64,000 nt of DNA from Microscilla marina ATCC 23134 (GCF_000169175.1 NZ_AAWS01000021.1:83057-147056); one strand, 5' to 3'. Counted from the first letter of the stretch, positions 51,489 through 62,451 are shown. Numbers and translations are program-made. Notes: a model not told the origin generated them from the sequence alone.

Positions 51489-54400
51489 ATGAGATGCAAG
51501 TTTTTATTGACAAAGTTAGGGGCTCTATTATGCCTGATGCTTTTTTTTGCCTATGGGAGTTATGCTCAGGTGGCTGAGTGGGCACCTACAGTAAATACCG
51601 CTAAAGTTGGAGGGGTTTTTACTAACCTGACCGACAATAGCTGGTTTAACGCGGCTAACTGGAACTTTACCTCAGGAACCGCCCCTGGAGGTATTCCTGA
51701 CCAAAACACTACTGTAATTATAAAAAGTGGAACTGCCCCCTGCTATATTGAGATTCAAGACCCTAGTGCGAACAATTACCTGCCCAGAGCCAAATCTATC
51801 ACCATTGAAAATAACGCTGGACTGTTCAATATTGCAGGCAAAGGCTTGAGCCTTGAAGCGCGTTTTTTAGAGGTGGCCGATGATTTTATCATTAACACTG
51901 GAGGAACCTACCTGGGAAACACTGAAGAACTGAGGGTCAATAGTAACTTCTTGAATAATGGCGACTTTATCATCAAGCAAGGCGAAAACGTAATAGAAGT
52001 AGGAGGAAACTATACCAACAATAGCCGGATATCTAAAGAAACAAGTTTTACCAACCGAAAAGTAATCATTGACTTTCGTAAAGCAACTAATTCGGTATAT
52101 ACCAATAATAATGGCTACGATAATACTTATACAGTGTACACCACTTTTAACACCTCACCCGGTACCAATGCTTTTACAGATCAAGAATTATATGTAAGCA
52201 ATGCTGTAGACGAAATGTTGGTTACTAAAGAGAGCAATGCTACTGTAACCAATAATACCTCACCTGCTACTCCTATATATGTAGGTGTGGTTACCAGTAA
52301 CGGCGACCTGGTAGTAACAGGTACTGGTAATCTCACTATTATCAGTGGTTCGCTCATTGTCAAAAACGTGGTGACTACTACTTCTGCCATTACAGTAGCC
52401 GATGGCTCGACTACCCACCCCAGAGGTTATTCCTGGAATTTGCCCAATGCCGATATTAGTGTGCGAGGCAACCTTACAGTGTCAGATGCGGGACCTTTAG
52501 GAAGTGGCAATGGAGCAAGCATAGACCTATTTGATACAGGTGCTACTGCCAGCAGTATTGCTTTGCACCTTGGGGGTGATTTATTTGACGAAAATACAGA
52601 AACACCCAGCAATACGCCCGCCGACCGACGTGGGTTTTATGTAGGGGTATCTACCATTACTACCAATACCAACGGAAACGATGGGCAACGTCCCTGGCTT
52701 ATTATGAACGGTGTCACTAGTGGGGTAGTCACTACTCAAACCATTCGTGGACGGGCTACCTTACTCAACGACGCAGCCGATGAAGGAACCGAAGGACCCG
52801 GTATTTTGTTGCCGCGTGTAGTAGTATTAGACAATGATAATGTGACTGGGGATGTAACAGGCGGGGTAGAAACTGACAATGTGGTAGAGCTTGCGTCTGG
52901 AGCGAGAGTAGTAGGAGACCTTACCATTCACAAAAATACAATTTTCAATTTATTGTCTAACAAACTATTGGCAGGTGACAATCCTAGTGATGAACTCAAT
53001 GTGTTTGGAACCTTGAAAGCAGAGCCCAATGCAGAGTTTCGGATGCACGACGATGTGATTGTGCGGGGGCGTAAGGGAGGTTCTATTATTATTTCAGGTT
53101 CTAACTCTGGACCAGTATTTTTTAGTAGGGGCGACACCGGCACCTATAGATTTGCTGTATACAGTGGTTGTTACGTCTCGGTAATTTATGGCGATTTCTT
53201 TCAGATGAGCACCAATAACAATGACTATGCCTTGGCGAACACCGGAACCGCTACCGATAATACTACTGGAGGCACTGATAGCAATGGAGGGCTTAAGGTC
53301 TATTTTGGGGCTACACTTGATCCAGTAAATAATTTTAGCTATTCGCGTTTGCCTGGTGACCTTACCCTTAATATGGATATTCCCATTACGGCCAATTCGC
53401 CCGATGATGGCACAGGTAATGGAGCCATTACTATAGATAATTTCTTTTTTGGCGGGGGTACCAATAATTCGGTCGTGAGAAATAACCAAAACGGAACGGT
53501 TCAAATGACCAATGCCATAGGAAGCTCGGCTGCGGGCGGAGTAGGTGAAGACTTTGATCAAGGTACATATAGTGATACAGGTGATCCGGATAGAATTATT
53601 TGGATCACCAATACACGTTGTATTTGGCAGGGAGGAGTGTCTAACCTCTGGGATAATGCAGCCAACTGGGTGAATGATGTAGGTGGAGCGTTGGGTTTTG
53701 TGCCAGGTACTGCCGGACACACAACGGTAGATGTTATTATTCCAGAGAATGCTACCCGAAACTGTAGACTGAATGTAAATAATATCCATATTGAAGGTAC
53801 CCTTAGGGTCAACTTTCACTGGAATGGTGTGACAGGAACCAATCGCAGGTTAATCATTAATTCTGGAGTCACATTTTTGCAAGTGGGGCTTGATTTTATG
53901 GTAGACAATAACGGAAGAATAGATATACACAGCGATGCTGCGCCTAACCAGTGCAGGGTAGAAATAGGAGGAACAATCAACTTTAATAATAATGCGGCTA
54001 CCTTCAACGAAGGAACCTCTATTTTGGCTTGTGTGGGGGGGCAACGTCAAAGGGTCACTATGAAGGGAGAGGAGTTGTATACGCTTGAGGTGGCTGCGTC
54101 TAAAACTGGAGACGTATATTCTGGTGGAGCCATTACCTGTAATGGTAACTTAGAAATAAAAGGAGGGATATTTAGAGGGAACGCCGGAGGATCGGATATA
54201 AGAGTCAAAGGTGATTTTTTACAAACTGGAGGAGATATTTATCCCTGGAATAGCGATTTTTTTGTAGAAGGAAATTGGTTGAACACCGGAGGAACGATGG
54301 CAAATGCGGGAAATGGCTCGTTTAATTTTGAGCCGAACAACACTACTACCCGCCAGATAAGAACCAATGGGCAAAGTTTTACAACGGTCAATTTTAATGA

Positions 54401-57400
54401 TAAATATAGTTTAGGAGCCGTTACTCAGTATGACCTTGTAGACAATTTTACCATTATTACCAGTTTGAATATTTATAATGACTGTCAGCTCAATATTCCA
54501 GATGGTTTAACGGGTAACTTTAGCAAAACCAACATCCAAAATGGAGGTATTTTGAGTGTGGTAGGAGGTGGTACCTTGGCAATGGAAGCCAACGAAACCT
54601 TTACGGTGAAGGATGGAGGAAAATTTACGCTGATTGGCGCAGCAGAAAAATACGCCAAACTTACCCGTCAAGGGGCCACTGGGCGGTTTACTTTTGATGT
54701 AGAAGGCACCATCTCAGCACGTTATTACTTAATGGAGTCTATGGATGTCAATGGGGTAAACCTAAAAAGTACCGCCAAATCTGAAAGCCCTGGCACAATC
54801 ACTTATGGTGGTGGAGGGAGTGGCTATACCTCTGACCCTGACGTAACCATTACTGGCGGTGGTGGTTCAGGGGCAGTTTTTACTGCCAACAGAACTGCCG
54901 ACGTAGTAACTAGTTATGGTAAAACTAATGGCGGCGGGAATTTTACTCAAACTCCGGTAGTGATTGTATCTAACGGAGGAGGCGCAGGAGCTACTGGAAG
55001 TGTCATTTTGACGGCTACATCGCTCGATAAAGTTGTGATTTTTTCGGGAGGGGCAGGTTACAACAACGGAACCCACGCCTATAGTGTACCGGGAGGCGCA
55101 CCCAATGCTACTATAGATATTGTGGTAGCAGGAGGGGTTATTACAAACATTAATGTAACCAGTGCCGGAGGAGGCTATACTGCCACTCCTCAAGTAGACT
55201 TGGCTGCAGTAGCTGGATTGGGTACCCCTTCTACTGCGGCGTCAATAGATGCTTACCTGATTGCTACCTCGATAGATCAGGTAATCGTACCAACTGCCTT
55301 GGTATATCCTGTGGCAACCTTTAGTGATGGGATATTTACCGATGGGATTGATGGAGGAGCTTTTATTACCATTGCTGGAAACTACACTACCTATAGAGCC
55401 ACCAATGATAAATACAGCATCAGTACCAGTACTTCGTCGCCTGATGCCTATACCAGTGCATTGCCTGCCGGAGTAACCCACGACTATGGGACTACCCCCC
55501 GAATAGATACGATATATAACATAGTATTTCCTAAACAGCCTACTGACGATAATGGAGGCGTGGTGCCTTATAATATTAAAAGGACAGCTACCGGAAACAG
55601 TGTGTATACGCGCATGATACTGAAGGATGCTTTAGGCACCTTTTCGGGCGAAGACTATGACAATGAAGCTACCGTGACGGCTGTAACTGCTGGAACACCT
55701 GATAACACTTTTAACCCTGATGGCATTGCTACCACTGATAGTATGGTTGTGTGGAGAACTGAAGGGGTAAAACGTTGGGATGGGGGACCTTCATCTACTG
55801 GTACTTCGTGGAGCGATCCGCAAAACTGGCGACCTGATGGAGTACCAGGTCCTGGCGATAAGGTGATTATTAATTATGACTTGCTACAATTGCAATGGAA
55901 TGTAGTAAACGGACCACCAGATGTAGTAGCACCCGCTAACTTTACCATCGATTTAGACCTGGATCCAGGGGTACAGGCCATTACTTGCCGAAGCTTGACT
56001 ATAGAGTCTATCTTGCCCGATCCCAACTCTACCAACACCCGAAAACCGATTGTGGTAAATATGACTAAAGACGTGACCGTTTTAGAAAATGTGATTATTT
56101 CGTCTGATGTAACCATTAATCCTAATGTAGGACTTACTATGAAAGTAGGAGGGAGCTGGAATAACGATGGGTCGTTTAACCCTGGCTCAAGTGCTATGAC
56201 AGTAGACTTTGACCAAAACTTTACTCGTACCATTACCAATGGTGGGGGGTCCAGGTTTTCAACGGTCTTGTTTAGTCAGGGAATCACCGATTTAGGGTCT
56301 GACTTATACGTAGAGGGTAACTTAACTATTGAAAATGGGGCATCTTTGAGCCCTTCAAACAATAACCGAAAGATTACCCTGGAAGGTGACTGGGTGAATC
56401 GTGGTGCTTTTGACCCTCAACAAGGGACAGTTCAATTTGGTAATGGAGGTTCGACTACCCAAAATGTTACCAGAGAGCCTTTGAATGAACTGCAAGAGTT
56501 TTATAGTGTAATTGTTCAAAAGCCGTTTGGCATATTGCAAACGGGCTCGCGTATGCAAATCAATTCTCAGTTGGACATTAAAAATGGAAAAATACTGACT
56601 GCCAAAGACAAAGAGTTGATTTTTGGTGATAATAGTAATATTCCTTTGGTTACTAACCAAAGTTATATTGATGGCCCTTGTGCTCATTTATTTTCTAATG
56701 CGACTACCTCAAGTAACTTTAAGTTTTATCCTATTGGTAAAAATGATACCTATATTGGAGGTTCTAACGCCAACCGACGTATTCAGTTGAGCGTAAGGTC
56801 TACCAATGTATCTATTCCCGACGGATCGTTTTTAATGATGGTAATGGAGCAATTTGAATCTCCCGCCGCCAACCGAACAATCCCGGCAGGCTCTAACGCA
56901 AACTATGTGTCACGTAGTCGCCACTGGAAGGTAACCCAAGGGCTTTATCCAAATACCGATTCACCTGTTTTGCAAAATGGTGGAACAGATATTACCATTG
57001 ATAAAGCCAAAATACAATTGGCATTTGATGCTGGTTCAGAACGTAGTGATTATACTGGAGGGGCATCTAACCCGTGGTTGTTTGGCACTTCATTAGAAGA
57101 AATTACTTTTGCGTCTTTGGGAGAACTTACCATACTCAAAGACAGTGGTACAGATAAAAAAGGAGAGGGAGATGGATACCCCTCAGTTACGCTTACCGAT
57201 GGTACACCGGGCACAGGAGCAGTCATTACTCCTGTGATTACCGGCGGTGTAATTACTGCGATGAACATTGTGAATGGAGGCGCAGGCTATAGTATGGGAG
57301 ATCCACCCATTATCACGATTGGAGGGGGAGGTAGCCAAAACAATGGCATCAACCCAGGCACAGGTGCTTCGGTAGCCGTAGCAAGTGTAGATGGTAGTGG

Positions 57401-58385
57401 AGCCATTACCGGGTTTACGATCAGCAATGGAGGTACTGGTTATAATACTACTTATCCGCCTGTGGTTACCGTAGGTGGTGCAGGAGCCGTGGGACGTGCC
57501 ACGGTAGCAGGTGGTGTAATCACTGCTTTGGAAGCAACTGCCCAAGGCACAGGATATAAAAACCCCACGGTAAACATTACAGGTGGCTCGCCTACTGTCA
57601 ATGCTACTGCTACCGCCATTACCGATGCCAATGGGCGCGTTACTGGGTTTAATATCACCAATGGAGGGTCGGGTTATACTGTAGGGTCTACCGAATGGAC
57701 TGATGCAGAAGGAAGCATTACCAATATCAATAATAATCAGTTTACTGTAGAATCTACCGGACCGGATGCTGACTTTGCCTTTTCATCCTTGGGCAATGGA
57801 GACTTTACCCTTGCCTGGAACTTTATTGCTTTACCCATTCAGTTTTTAGAGCTCAAAGCCTCCCCAATTGACAACCAAAAAGTGGTGGTACAGTGGGTAA
57901 CAAATAATGAAGAGCTAGTGGCAAGGTTCGAGGTGCAGGCAAGTCGTGATGGAGGTAAAACTTTTATCACATTGGGTCAAGTAACCGCCAAAGGCAACGG
58001 TAGAGGAGTGCAAAACTATGAGTTTGTAGACCAAACCCCTGTCCCGGGTTTTAACTATTACCGTTTACGTCAAGTAGATGAAAACGACCTCAAACGTTTT
58101 ACCAAAGTAATAAAAGCCGATATTGAGAAGCCAATGTACATAAAAGCAACGCCTAACCCGATAAGCAGAGGAGGGGTTGTAAAGTTAGAATTGCCCCATG
58201 TACCCAGCCAAAGTACATTAAAAGCGCAATTGCTTGATATGCAAGGAACCATTGTAAAAACAGTGAGCTTGAATAGCCAAAGTAGCCAAGGTTTTGTGGT
58301 ACCAGCTTCGGCAGTGGCAGGAATGTATGTGTTGAGGGTGAGTGTAGACGGGAAAATTTATCAATCTAAAATTGTAGTAAAATAA
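51489..58385 (+). CDS. Giant T9SS-secreted surface protein
   Basis: This 2298-residue protein has a signal peptide (residues 1-26, ending GSYAQ). It is beta-rich throughout. Three repeats of a W-x(N)-x-x-x-N-W motif (about residues 47, 719, 1439) begin blocks of parallel-beta-helix-like sequence with many Asn, Thr and Gly. Two Gly-rich stretches with GGGGSGYTS-type repeats (about 1108-1250 and 1915-2065) resemble flexible stalk or calcium-binding regions. An FN3-like part (about 2125-2210) precedes a type A T9SS sorting domain at the C-terminus (ATPNPISRGG and, at the end, GMYVLRVSVDGKIYQSKIVVK). It should be exported by the type IX system and anchored at the surface. Adhesion is likely; the ligand is unknown. 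Confidence 0.88.
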   Translation: MRCKFLLTKLGALLCLMLFFAYGSYAQVAEWAPTVNTAKVGGVFTNLTDNSWFNAANWNFTSGTAPGGIPDQNTTVIIKSGTAPCYIEIQDPSANNYLPRAKSITIENNAGLFNIAGKGLSLEARFLEVADDFIINTGGTYLGNTEELRVNSNFLNNGDFIIKQGENVIEVGGNYTNNSRISKETSFTNRKVIIDFRKATNSVYTNNNGYDNTYTVYTTFNTSPGTNAFTDQELYVSNAVDEMLVTKESNATVTNNTSPATPIYVGVVTSNGDLVVTGTGNLTIISGSLIVKNVVTTTSAITVADGSTTHPRGYSWNLPNADISVRGNLTVSDAGPLGSGNGASIDLFDTGATASSIALHLGGDLFDENTETPSNTPADRRGFYVGVSTITTNTNGNDGQRPWLIMNGVTSGVVTTQTIRGRATLLNDAADEGTEGPGILLPRVVVLDNDNVTGDVTGGVETDNVVELASGARVVGDLTIHKNTIFNLLSNKLLAGDNPSDELNVFGTLKAEPNAEFRMHDDVIVRGRKGGSIIISGSNSGPVFFSRGDTGTYRFAVYSGCYVSVIYGDFFQMSTNNNDYALANTGTATDNTTGGTDSNGGLKVYFGATLDPVNNFSYSRLPGDLTLNMDIPITANSPDDGTGNGAITIDNFFFGGGTNNSVVRNNQNGTVQMTNAIGSSAAGGVGEDFDQGTYSDTGDPDRIIWITNTRCIWQGGVSNLWDNAANWVNDVGGALGFVPGTAGHTTVDVIIPENATRNCRLNVNNIHIEGTLRVNFHWNGVTGTNRRLIINSGVTFLQVGLDFMVDNNGRIDIHSDAAPNQCRVEIGGTINFNNNAATFNEGTSILACVGGQRQRVTMKGEELYTLEVAASKTGDVYSGGAITCNGNLEIKGGIFRGNAGGSDIRVKGDFLQTGGDIYPWNSDFFVEGNWLNTGGTMANAGNGSFNFEPNNTTTRQIRTNGQSFTTVNFNDKYSLGAVTQYDLVDNFTIITSLNIYNDCQLNIPDGLTGNFSKTNIQNGGILSVVGGGTLAMEANETFTVKDGGKFTLIGAAEKYAKLTRQGATGRFTFDVEGTISARYYLMESMDVNGVNLKSTAKSESPGTITYGGGGSGYTSDPDVTITGGGGSGAVFTANRTADVVTSYGKTNGGGNFTQTPVVIVSNGGGAGATGSVILTATSLDKVVIFSGGAGYNNGTHAYSVPGGAPNATIDIVVAGGVITNINVTSAGGGYTATPQVDLAAVAGLGTPSTAASIDAYLIATSIDQVIVPTALVYPVATFSDGIFTDGIDGGAFITIAGNYTTYRATNDKYSISTSTSSPDAYTSALPAGVTHDYGTTPRIDTIYNIVFPKQPTDDNGGVVPYNIKRTATGNSVYTRMILKDALGTFSGEDYDNEATVTAVTAGTPDNTFNPDGIATTDSMVVWRTEGVKRWDGGPSSTGTSWSDPQNWRPDGVPGPGDKVIINYDLLQLQWNVVNGPPDVVAPANFTIDLDLDPGVQAITCRSLTIESILPDPNSTNTRKPIVVNMTKDVTVLENVIISSDVTINPNVGLTMKVGGSWNNDGSFNPGSSAMTVDFDQNFTRTITNGGGSRFSTVLFSQGITDLGSDLYVEGNLTIENGASLSPSNNNRKITLEGDWVNRGAFDPQQGTVQFGNGGSTTQNVTREPLNELQEFYSVIVQKPFGILQTGSRMQINSQLDIKNGKILTAKDKELIFGDNSNIPLVTNQSYIDGPCAHLFSNATTSSNFKFYPIGKNDTYIGGSNANRRIQLSVRSTNVSIPDGSFLMMVMEQFESPAANRTIPAGSNANYVSRSRHWKVTQGLYPNTDSPVLQNGGTDITIDKAKIQLAFDAGSERSDYTGGASNPWLFGTSLEEITFASLGELTILKDSGTDKKGEGDGYPSVTLTDGTPGTGAVITPVITGGVITAMNIVNGGAGYSMGDPPIITIGGGGSQNNGINPGTGASVAVASVDGSGAITGFTISNGGTGYNTTYPPVVTVGGAGAVGRATVAGGVITALEATAQGTGYKNPTVNITGGSPTVNATATAITDANGRVTGFNITNGGSGYTVGSTEWTDAEGSITNINNNQFTVESTGPDADFAFSSLGNGDFTLAWNFIALPIQFLELKASPIDNQKVVVQWVTNNEELVARFEVQASRDGGKTFITLGQVTAKGNGRGVQNYEFVDQTPVPGFNYYRLRQVDENDLKRFTKVIKADIEKPMYIKATPNPISRGGVVKLELPHVPSQSTLKAQLLDMQGTIVKTVSLNSQSSQGFVVPASAVAGMYVLRVSVDGKIYQSKIVVK

Positions 58386-58415
58386 TATCAACCAAAATAA
58401 CTAAAATCAAAATAG

Positions 58416-58448
58416 CGTCTGACCACAGTTTTGGTCAGGCGTTTTTTT
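58416..58448 (+). terminator. Rho-independent terminator after the giant T9SS gene
   Basis: CGTCTGACCA (58416-58425) pairs with TGGTCAGGCG (58432-58441, one G-U) and seven T follow. Confidence 0.9.
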
Positions 58449-58449
58449 G

Positions 58450-58929
58450 TTAAAAAGGAAACTCCCATTCACCTATATAAGGAATCCAGAGGTAGCCATT
58501 TCGAAAAAAACCTATATCAAGCCTAAAGCTTTGATCAGTGTTGGCAGAGATTTCCATTTTATCATAAATATCTTCGCGTACTACAAAACCTTTGGTCAAT
58601 AACAAATCTTTGGGGTAAGGCAAAAACTCGTGCAAATCCCTCCATTTTGTCAGCCCCAATCCTACCATCGCATAATGAAATGGTGGTGCTTTGAGCAAAA
58701 TTTTGAGAAATTCAAATCCAATCAAAGACATTTCATGCGCATCTTGTAACGATCTAATCCCCACCTGGCTTACTTGGTCTGTTTTGAGCAAATAGTGATT
58801 TTTGTGGGTTTGTAGGTGCAAGTTGTATTGGTTAAGCTTGGTTTCAATGGATGCATGTGTATGCAAAAAGGTGCCTACCTGCTCAGTATTATCACCTGCG
58901 TGAATCCATAAAGAAAAGTCAAAAGCCAT
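58450..58929 (-). CDS. Hypothetical protein
   Basis: This 159-residue protein is not recognised. It has no signal peptide and mixes alpha and beta elements (VGIRSLQDAHEMSLIGFEFL, FRLDIGFFRNGYLWIPYIGEWEFPF). The Trp/Tyr-rich end is notable. Its start lies 47 bp after a minus-strand terminator, so it has a separate promoter that I could not pinpoint. It converges with the giant T9SS gene. Confidence 0.65.
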   Translation of the reverse strand: MAFDFSLWIHAGDNTEQVGTFLHTHASIETKLNQYNLHLQTHKNHYLLKTDQVSQVGIRSLQDAHEMSLIGFEFLKILLKAPPFHYAMVGLGLTKWRDLHEFLPYPKDLLLTKGFVVREDIYDKMEISANTDQSFRLDIGFFRNGYLWIPYIGEWEFPF

Positions 58930-58975
58930 TAATTACTTGATAAGTAAGTTTTGAAAAACATTGCGAATGTGAGGT

Positions 58976-59008
58976 AAAAAAGCTCCCACACCAATAAGCG
59001 TGTGGGAG
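58976..59008 (-). terminator. Rho-independent terminator after the CHAT gene
   Basis: On the minus strand, CTCCCACAC (59008-59000) pairs with GTGTGGGAG (58991-58983), then a T-run (58981-58976). It stops transcripts of the CHAT gene. Confidence 0.85.
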
Positions 59009-59138
59009 TGAAGTTATTGTTAAAACGAGTAAATCTCAAGTAGATGTAATGATTTGTCTGGTGTTTAGCCCAACTAATACCCCTCATGTTTGCGGTTAAA
59101 CCATTTGTTTTAGTTAAAAAAACATCAAACGCGAGTGA

Positions 59139-62120
59139 TTAGCTACCAATCAGTACGAATGCTCCCCAATAAAAAGGTTCTTTAAATGTGGCTTTGAGTT
59201 GAAGTTGGGCTTTTTTAAACGCTTTTGCTTTATCACCTAACTGAAGCCAGTTTTTGTAAAACAAGGTCATCAATTGTTGAGTGGCTGCATCACTCACTTT
59301 CCACAAGCTCATAATCAAAGCTTGGGCACCTGCTACCTGAAAAGCGCGTTGCAGCCCATATACTCCCTCTCCGGCTTTTACGTCACCCAGCCCGGTTTCG
59401 CAGGCGCTCAATACTACCAACTCTGTTTTATCCAGCGACATGTTCATTGCCTCGTAAGCAGTTAATATTCCGTTGTTATTGGTTTGATTTTCTTTATTTT
59501 TCAGGCTATTGTCCATTGCTTTCTCCGAATCGGCAAGCATGAGCCCTGAACGTAGCAACGGATTTTCTTTAGCCTTTTCTATTTCTACCCCAAACAACTT
59601 ATTGCCGCTTAAGTCTTTGTCTTTCAAGAAAAAACCGTGGGTGGCAATGTGCAATATTTTTGGTTGCTTATCGCTGATTGTCTTTACGCTCTCTTCGGAA
59701 GCTTTTTTTGCCATCAGCTTTTGTGTACTATAACCTGAGCTTTTTAGCAAGCCCTCAATGGTAATTACCTCCTTTTTAGTGCCAGGTAGTGCCGGAATTT
59801 TTCCTGTACTTCCATAATCAGGAAAACCCACCAGTACTGCTTGCCGATTGGTACTTAAAGGCTTTCGTTTTTTGAGGCCAATCAAATCTTTAGAGTTAGT
59901 CAATACAATAAAACTTTGCTCTTCTATCAGGTATTTACCATTTGGCTTTTGCAAAGTATTCAGGTTGATCTGATTGTATACACCATCGGGCGAAATGTAC
60001 ACCGTTTTTGCTTTTGGGAGCAATGGCTCTATCTCGCTCCAGTATTTTTTGTAGCTGTAGCGATCCTGGAGCTTGTTTTTAATGGTATTGCGGTAATATT
60101 TCAAATAACGGGTTTCCAGGTGATCGCCGTTTTTGAGCACAACTATTTTGGGAGAGGTTGCTTGAGGAGTTACGACCAATGCGGCGTAATACACAATGTT
60201 GGTAAAGTTATTTTTAAACTGATAAAACTGAACCATTTCTACCACTGCCTCATTGTTAGCCAAAGCCTTGGCAACGTCACTAAAACCAATGGCTTTGTCG
60301 CCCACTCCTCCCGAAAAGTCTTTCGAACGATTAGATAGGTCACGCTCCATCTTATTGACTGCTTTTTCCAACGAATCAAGGTTGATATCTTGTGCCTCCA
60401 GGTCTGCTTGCGAATAAGTATACAACTTGGCGAGCACCTCTTTTACATCAAGCCAATACTTATAATCCCCAATGAGCTTTTGGTTGCCGCTTCCTAGTAT
60501 GCGTTGCCGTATTTTGTTGGCGTTGCTAAGCAAAATAGCTTTGGTAGATAAGTGATAGTTGAACATATCGGTGAGCAAACGATTGTCTTTGGGGTGGTTT
60601 TCGGCAGCAAAGGCATAAAATCTTAAGTAGGTAGGGCGCAACTTGTTCCAATATTTTTCCTTTTCGGCTTCACTCATGGCCGGGAAATATTTTTTTATAA
60701 ATGTGGCTGATCTCTTGAGTACTTCACGGTAAAGCCCTGCTGCCTGCGAAATATTGCCCATGCGCCAATGAAGTATTGCCAGGTCTTCCTGCGATTCGGC
60801 GTAGGCCGGATGCTGATTGCTCAGCAAAGTTTCGCGTACTACCAATGCTTCTCGCAATAAAGGTTTTGCCTGATTATATTTTTCTTGTGCCCGATAAAAA
60901 TTCCCCAGGTTACTTATAGTAGCGGCGTAGCCAGGGTGTTTTTTGCCAAACTTTTTTTCATATATTTTTTGCGCTTGTTTAAGCAACTGCTCTACCTCGT
61001 TGTCTTTGCCCATTTCTACATACAAAGCCGCCAGGTTGTTGAGCATATAAGCATAGTCGGGGTGGTTTTTTTTCCATTGGCGTTGCTTGCGCTTAATGGC
61101 CTTTTTGTAAATAGCTTCCGCCTCTTCGTAGCGTTTCATGTCTTGAAACAACAAGGCTTGATTGACCAAAAATCGTTGATACAAGGTAGAACCCTCCCGC
61201 ATAGACTTACCAGAGGTCGTAATGGCTTCATTTAGTAGTTTTTCGGCTTGGGCATAACGTCCAATGGTTTGATATAATATCGCCTTATTGTTCGTCATGA
61301 TGGCATAAGGCGTACTATTCTTCCCTTCGTTTTTGCTTACAATACCCATTGCCTGGTCTATCAGGTGTTCGGCTTCTGCATACCTTCCCAGGTCTTTCAA
61401 CAACATTGCCCGGTTGTTCAATGCTGAAGCATACGCCGAATGTGTTTTGCCATATTGTTTGGCGTTCAACTCTACCATACGGGTGGTATACTCATCTGCT
61501 TCGTTAAAGCGCCCGGTCGTATGGTACAACAACGAAATATTACTCAATAATTTGTTATAGCGTTCATCGTTGGTTTTACCATGTTTATCATATATTTTTT
61601 TTGCCTTGGTAAAAGCATCCTCCGCAATTTTAAACTTGTTGCTTGAAAAAGCCATTTGCCCTATTTCAGTCAACGCTTCGGGTTTTTGGCCGTTCGCCCG
61701 GATCATTTCTTTGCTGTTAGCCCTCATTTCCCGAGCTTTTTCCAAACCCGTTTTATTTTCATCTTTTGCCAGTCGCTTGAGGTCTTTTAAGCTCATTTGC
61801 TTAAGGTTATCCCTGAGCTTTACCATATTGTTGCTCAATCGCTGATAGCGGGCAAACCGTTGTTTGTCTTCATAAAAACCTGCATTGTCGGTAAAAGCAA
61901 TGGCATAACTAAAACTTTCTTTATCAAAATCTTTTTTTAGTTTTTTAAGGCGCTTTTCCCAGTTGGTGCGCAACTTTCTGGCAAGGTTGTTTTTTAGCTT
62001 GTCTTTGTTGACAAGTTTACCAATCTTGATCTGGCTTTGCGCCTGGTGCGAAATGAGCAATCCCCAACTTAGGATACTCGCTATGAAAGTAAATCTACAA
62101 AAATGTAAAAGGTTGTGCAT
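59139..62120 (-). CDS. Secreted TPR-CHAT protein
   Basis: This 993-residue protein has a signal peptide (FIASILSWGLLISHQAQSQ), a helical part, then about eight TPR repeats (about 140-480: YAYMLNNLAALYVEMGKDNE is one). The C-terminal CHAT domain, a caspase-fold peptidase domain, has its catalytic His828 in ILHIATHGFF and Cys907 in LSACETGLGDV. The end PFYWGAFVLIGS is the normal end of CHAT, so the gene is whole. Most CHAT-TPR proteins studied act in the cytoplasm, so the export signal is notable. The target is unknown. It is a single gene; its terminator lies 130 bp downstream. Confidence 0.92.
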   Translation of the reverse strand: MHNLLHFCRFTFIASILSWGLLISHQAQSQIKIGKLVNKDKLKNNLARKLRTNWEKRLKKLKKDFDKESFSYAIAFTDNAGFYEDKQRFARYQRLSNNMVKLRDNLKQMSLKDLKRLAKDENKTGLEKAREMRANSKEMIRANGQKPEALTEIGQMAFSSNKFKIAEDAFTKAKKIYDKHGKTNDERYNKLLSNISLLYHTTGRFNEADEYTTRMVELNAKQYGKTHSAYASALNNRAMLLKDLGRYAEAEHLIDQAMGIVSKNEGKNSTPYAIMTNNKAILYQTIGRYAQAEKLLNEAITTSGKSMREGSTLYQRFLVNQALLFQDMKRYEEAEAIYKKAIKRKQRQWKKNHPDYAYMLNNLAALYVEMGKDNEVEQLLKQAQKIYEKKFGKKHPGYAATISNLGNFYRAQEKYNQAKPLLREALVVRETLLSNQHPAYAESQEDLAILHWRMGNISQAAGLYREVLKRSATFIKKYFPAMSEAEKEKYWNKLRPTYLRFYAFAAENHPKDNRLLTDMFNYHLSTKAILLSNANKIRQRILGSGNQKLIGDYKYWLDVKEVLAKLYTYSQADLEAQDINLDSLEKAVNKMERDLSNRSKDFSGGVGDKAIGFSDVAKALANNEAVVEMVQFYQFKNNFTNIVYYAALVVTPQATSPKIVVLKNGDHLETRYLKYYRNTIKNKLQDRYSYKKYWSEIEPLLPKAKTVYISPDGVYNQINLNTLQKPNGKYLIEEQSFIVLTNSKDLIGLKKRKPLSTNRQAVLVGFPDYGSTGKIPALPGTKKEVITIEGLLKSSGYSTQKLMAKKASEESVKTISDKQPKILHIATHGFFLKDKDLSGNKLFGVEIEKAKENPLLRSGLMLADSEKAMDNSLKNKENQTNNNGILTAYEAMNMSLDKTELVVLSACETGLGDVKAGEGVYGLQRAFQVAGAQALIMSLWKVSDAATQQLMTLFYKNWLQLGDKAKAFKKAQLQLKATFKEPFYWGAFVLIGS

Positions 62121-62451
62121 GATTGTTTACAAATTAAGTTTTTGATCGGTTTATATAAACGTAATAGTAGGTAGAGGTTTGGTCATGAGTTGGCTGTTTT
62201 GTTGCCACTTGTCAGGTAACAGGCAAAATAAGCCGCTTCATTGTGATTAATCAAAAATAGTGAAAAATGGATGGAAAAACGCACGTGGCATATAATTTCA
62301 AAAGATAGAAGTGCGGTGTTGCTGATAAAGGTTAGCCTATTCTAAAGCACAAAAACTATTCAGTCAAGCATTTAGTATCAATACCATTGAATAGTTTGTG
62401 AGTTCAGATAAGCTATTGGCACTTGTTGCTTATCGCTAATAGCTTGTAGCT
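62121..62451. other. Intergenic region between CHAT and rtcB genes
   Basis: No gene is recognised. An inverted repeat (AAGCTATT at 62410-62417, AATAGCTT at 62438-62445) lies just after the rtcB stop on the minus strand and could help end its transcript. Confidence 0.4.

Noticed and set aside
53094..53819. 241-codon minus-strand open stretch in the giant T9SS gene
   Set aside because: The plus strand is coding throughout and the minus reading has no family feature.
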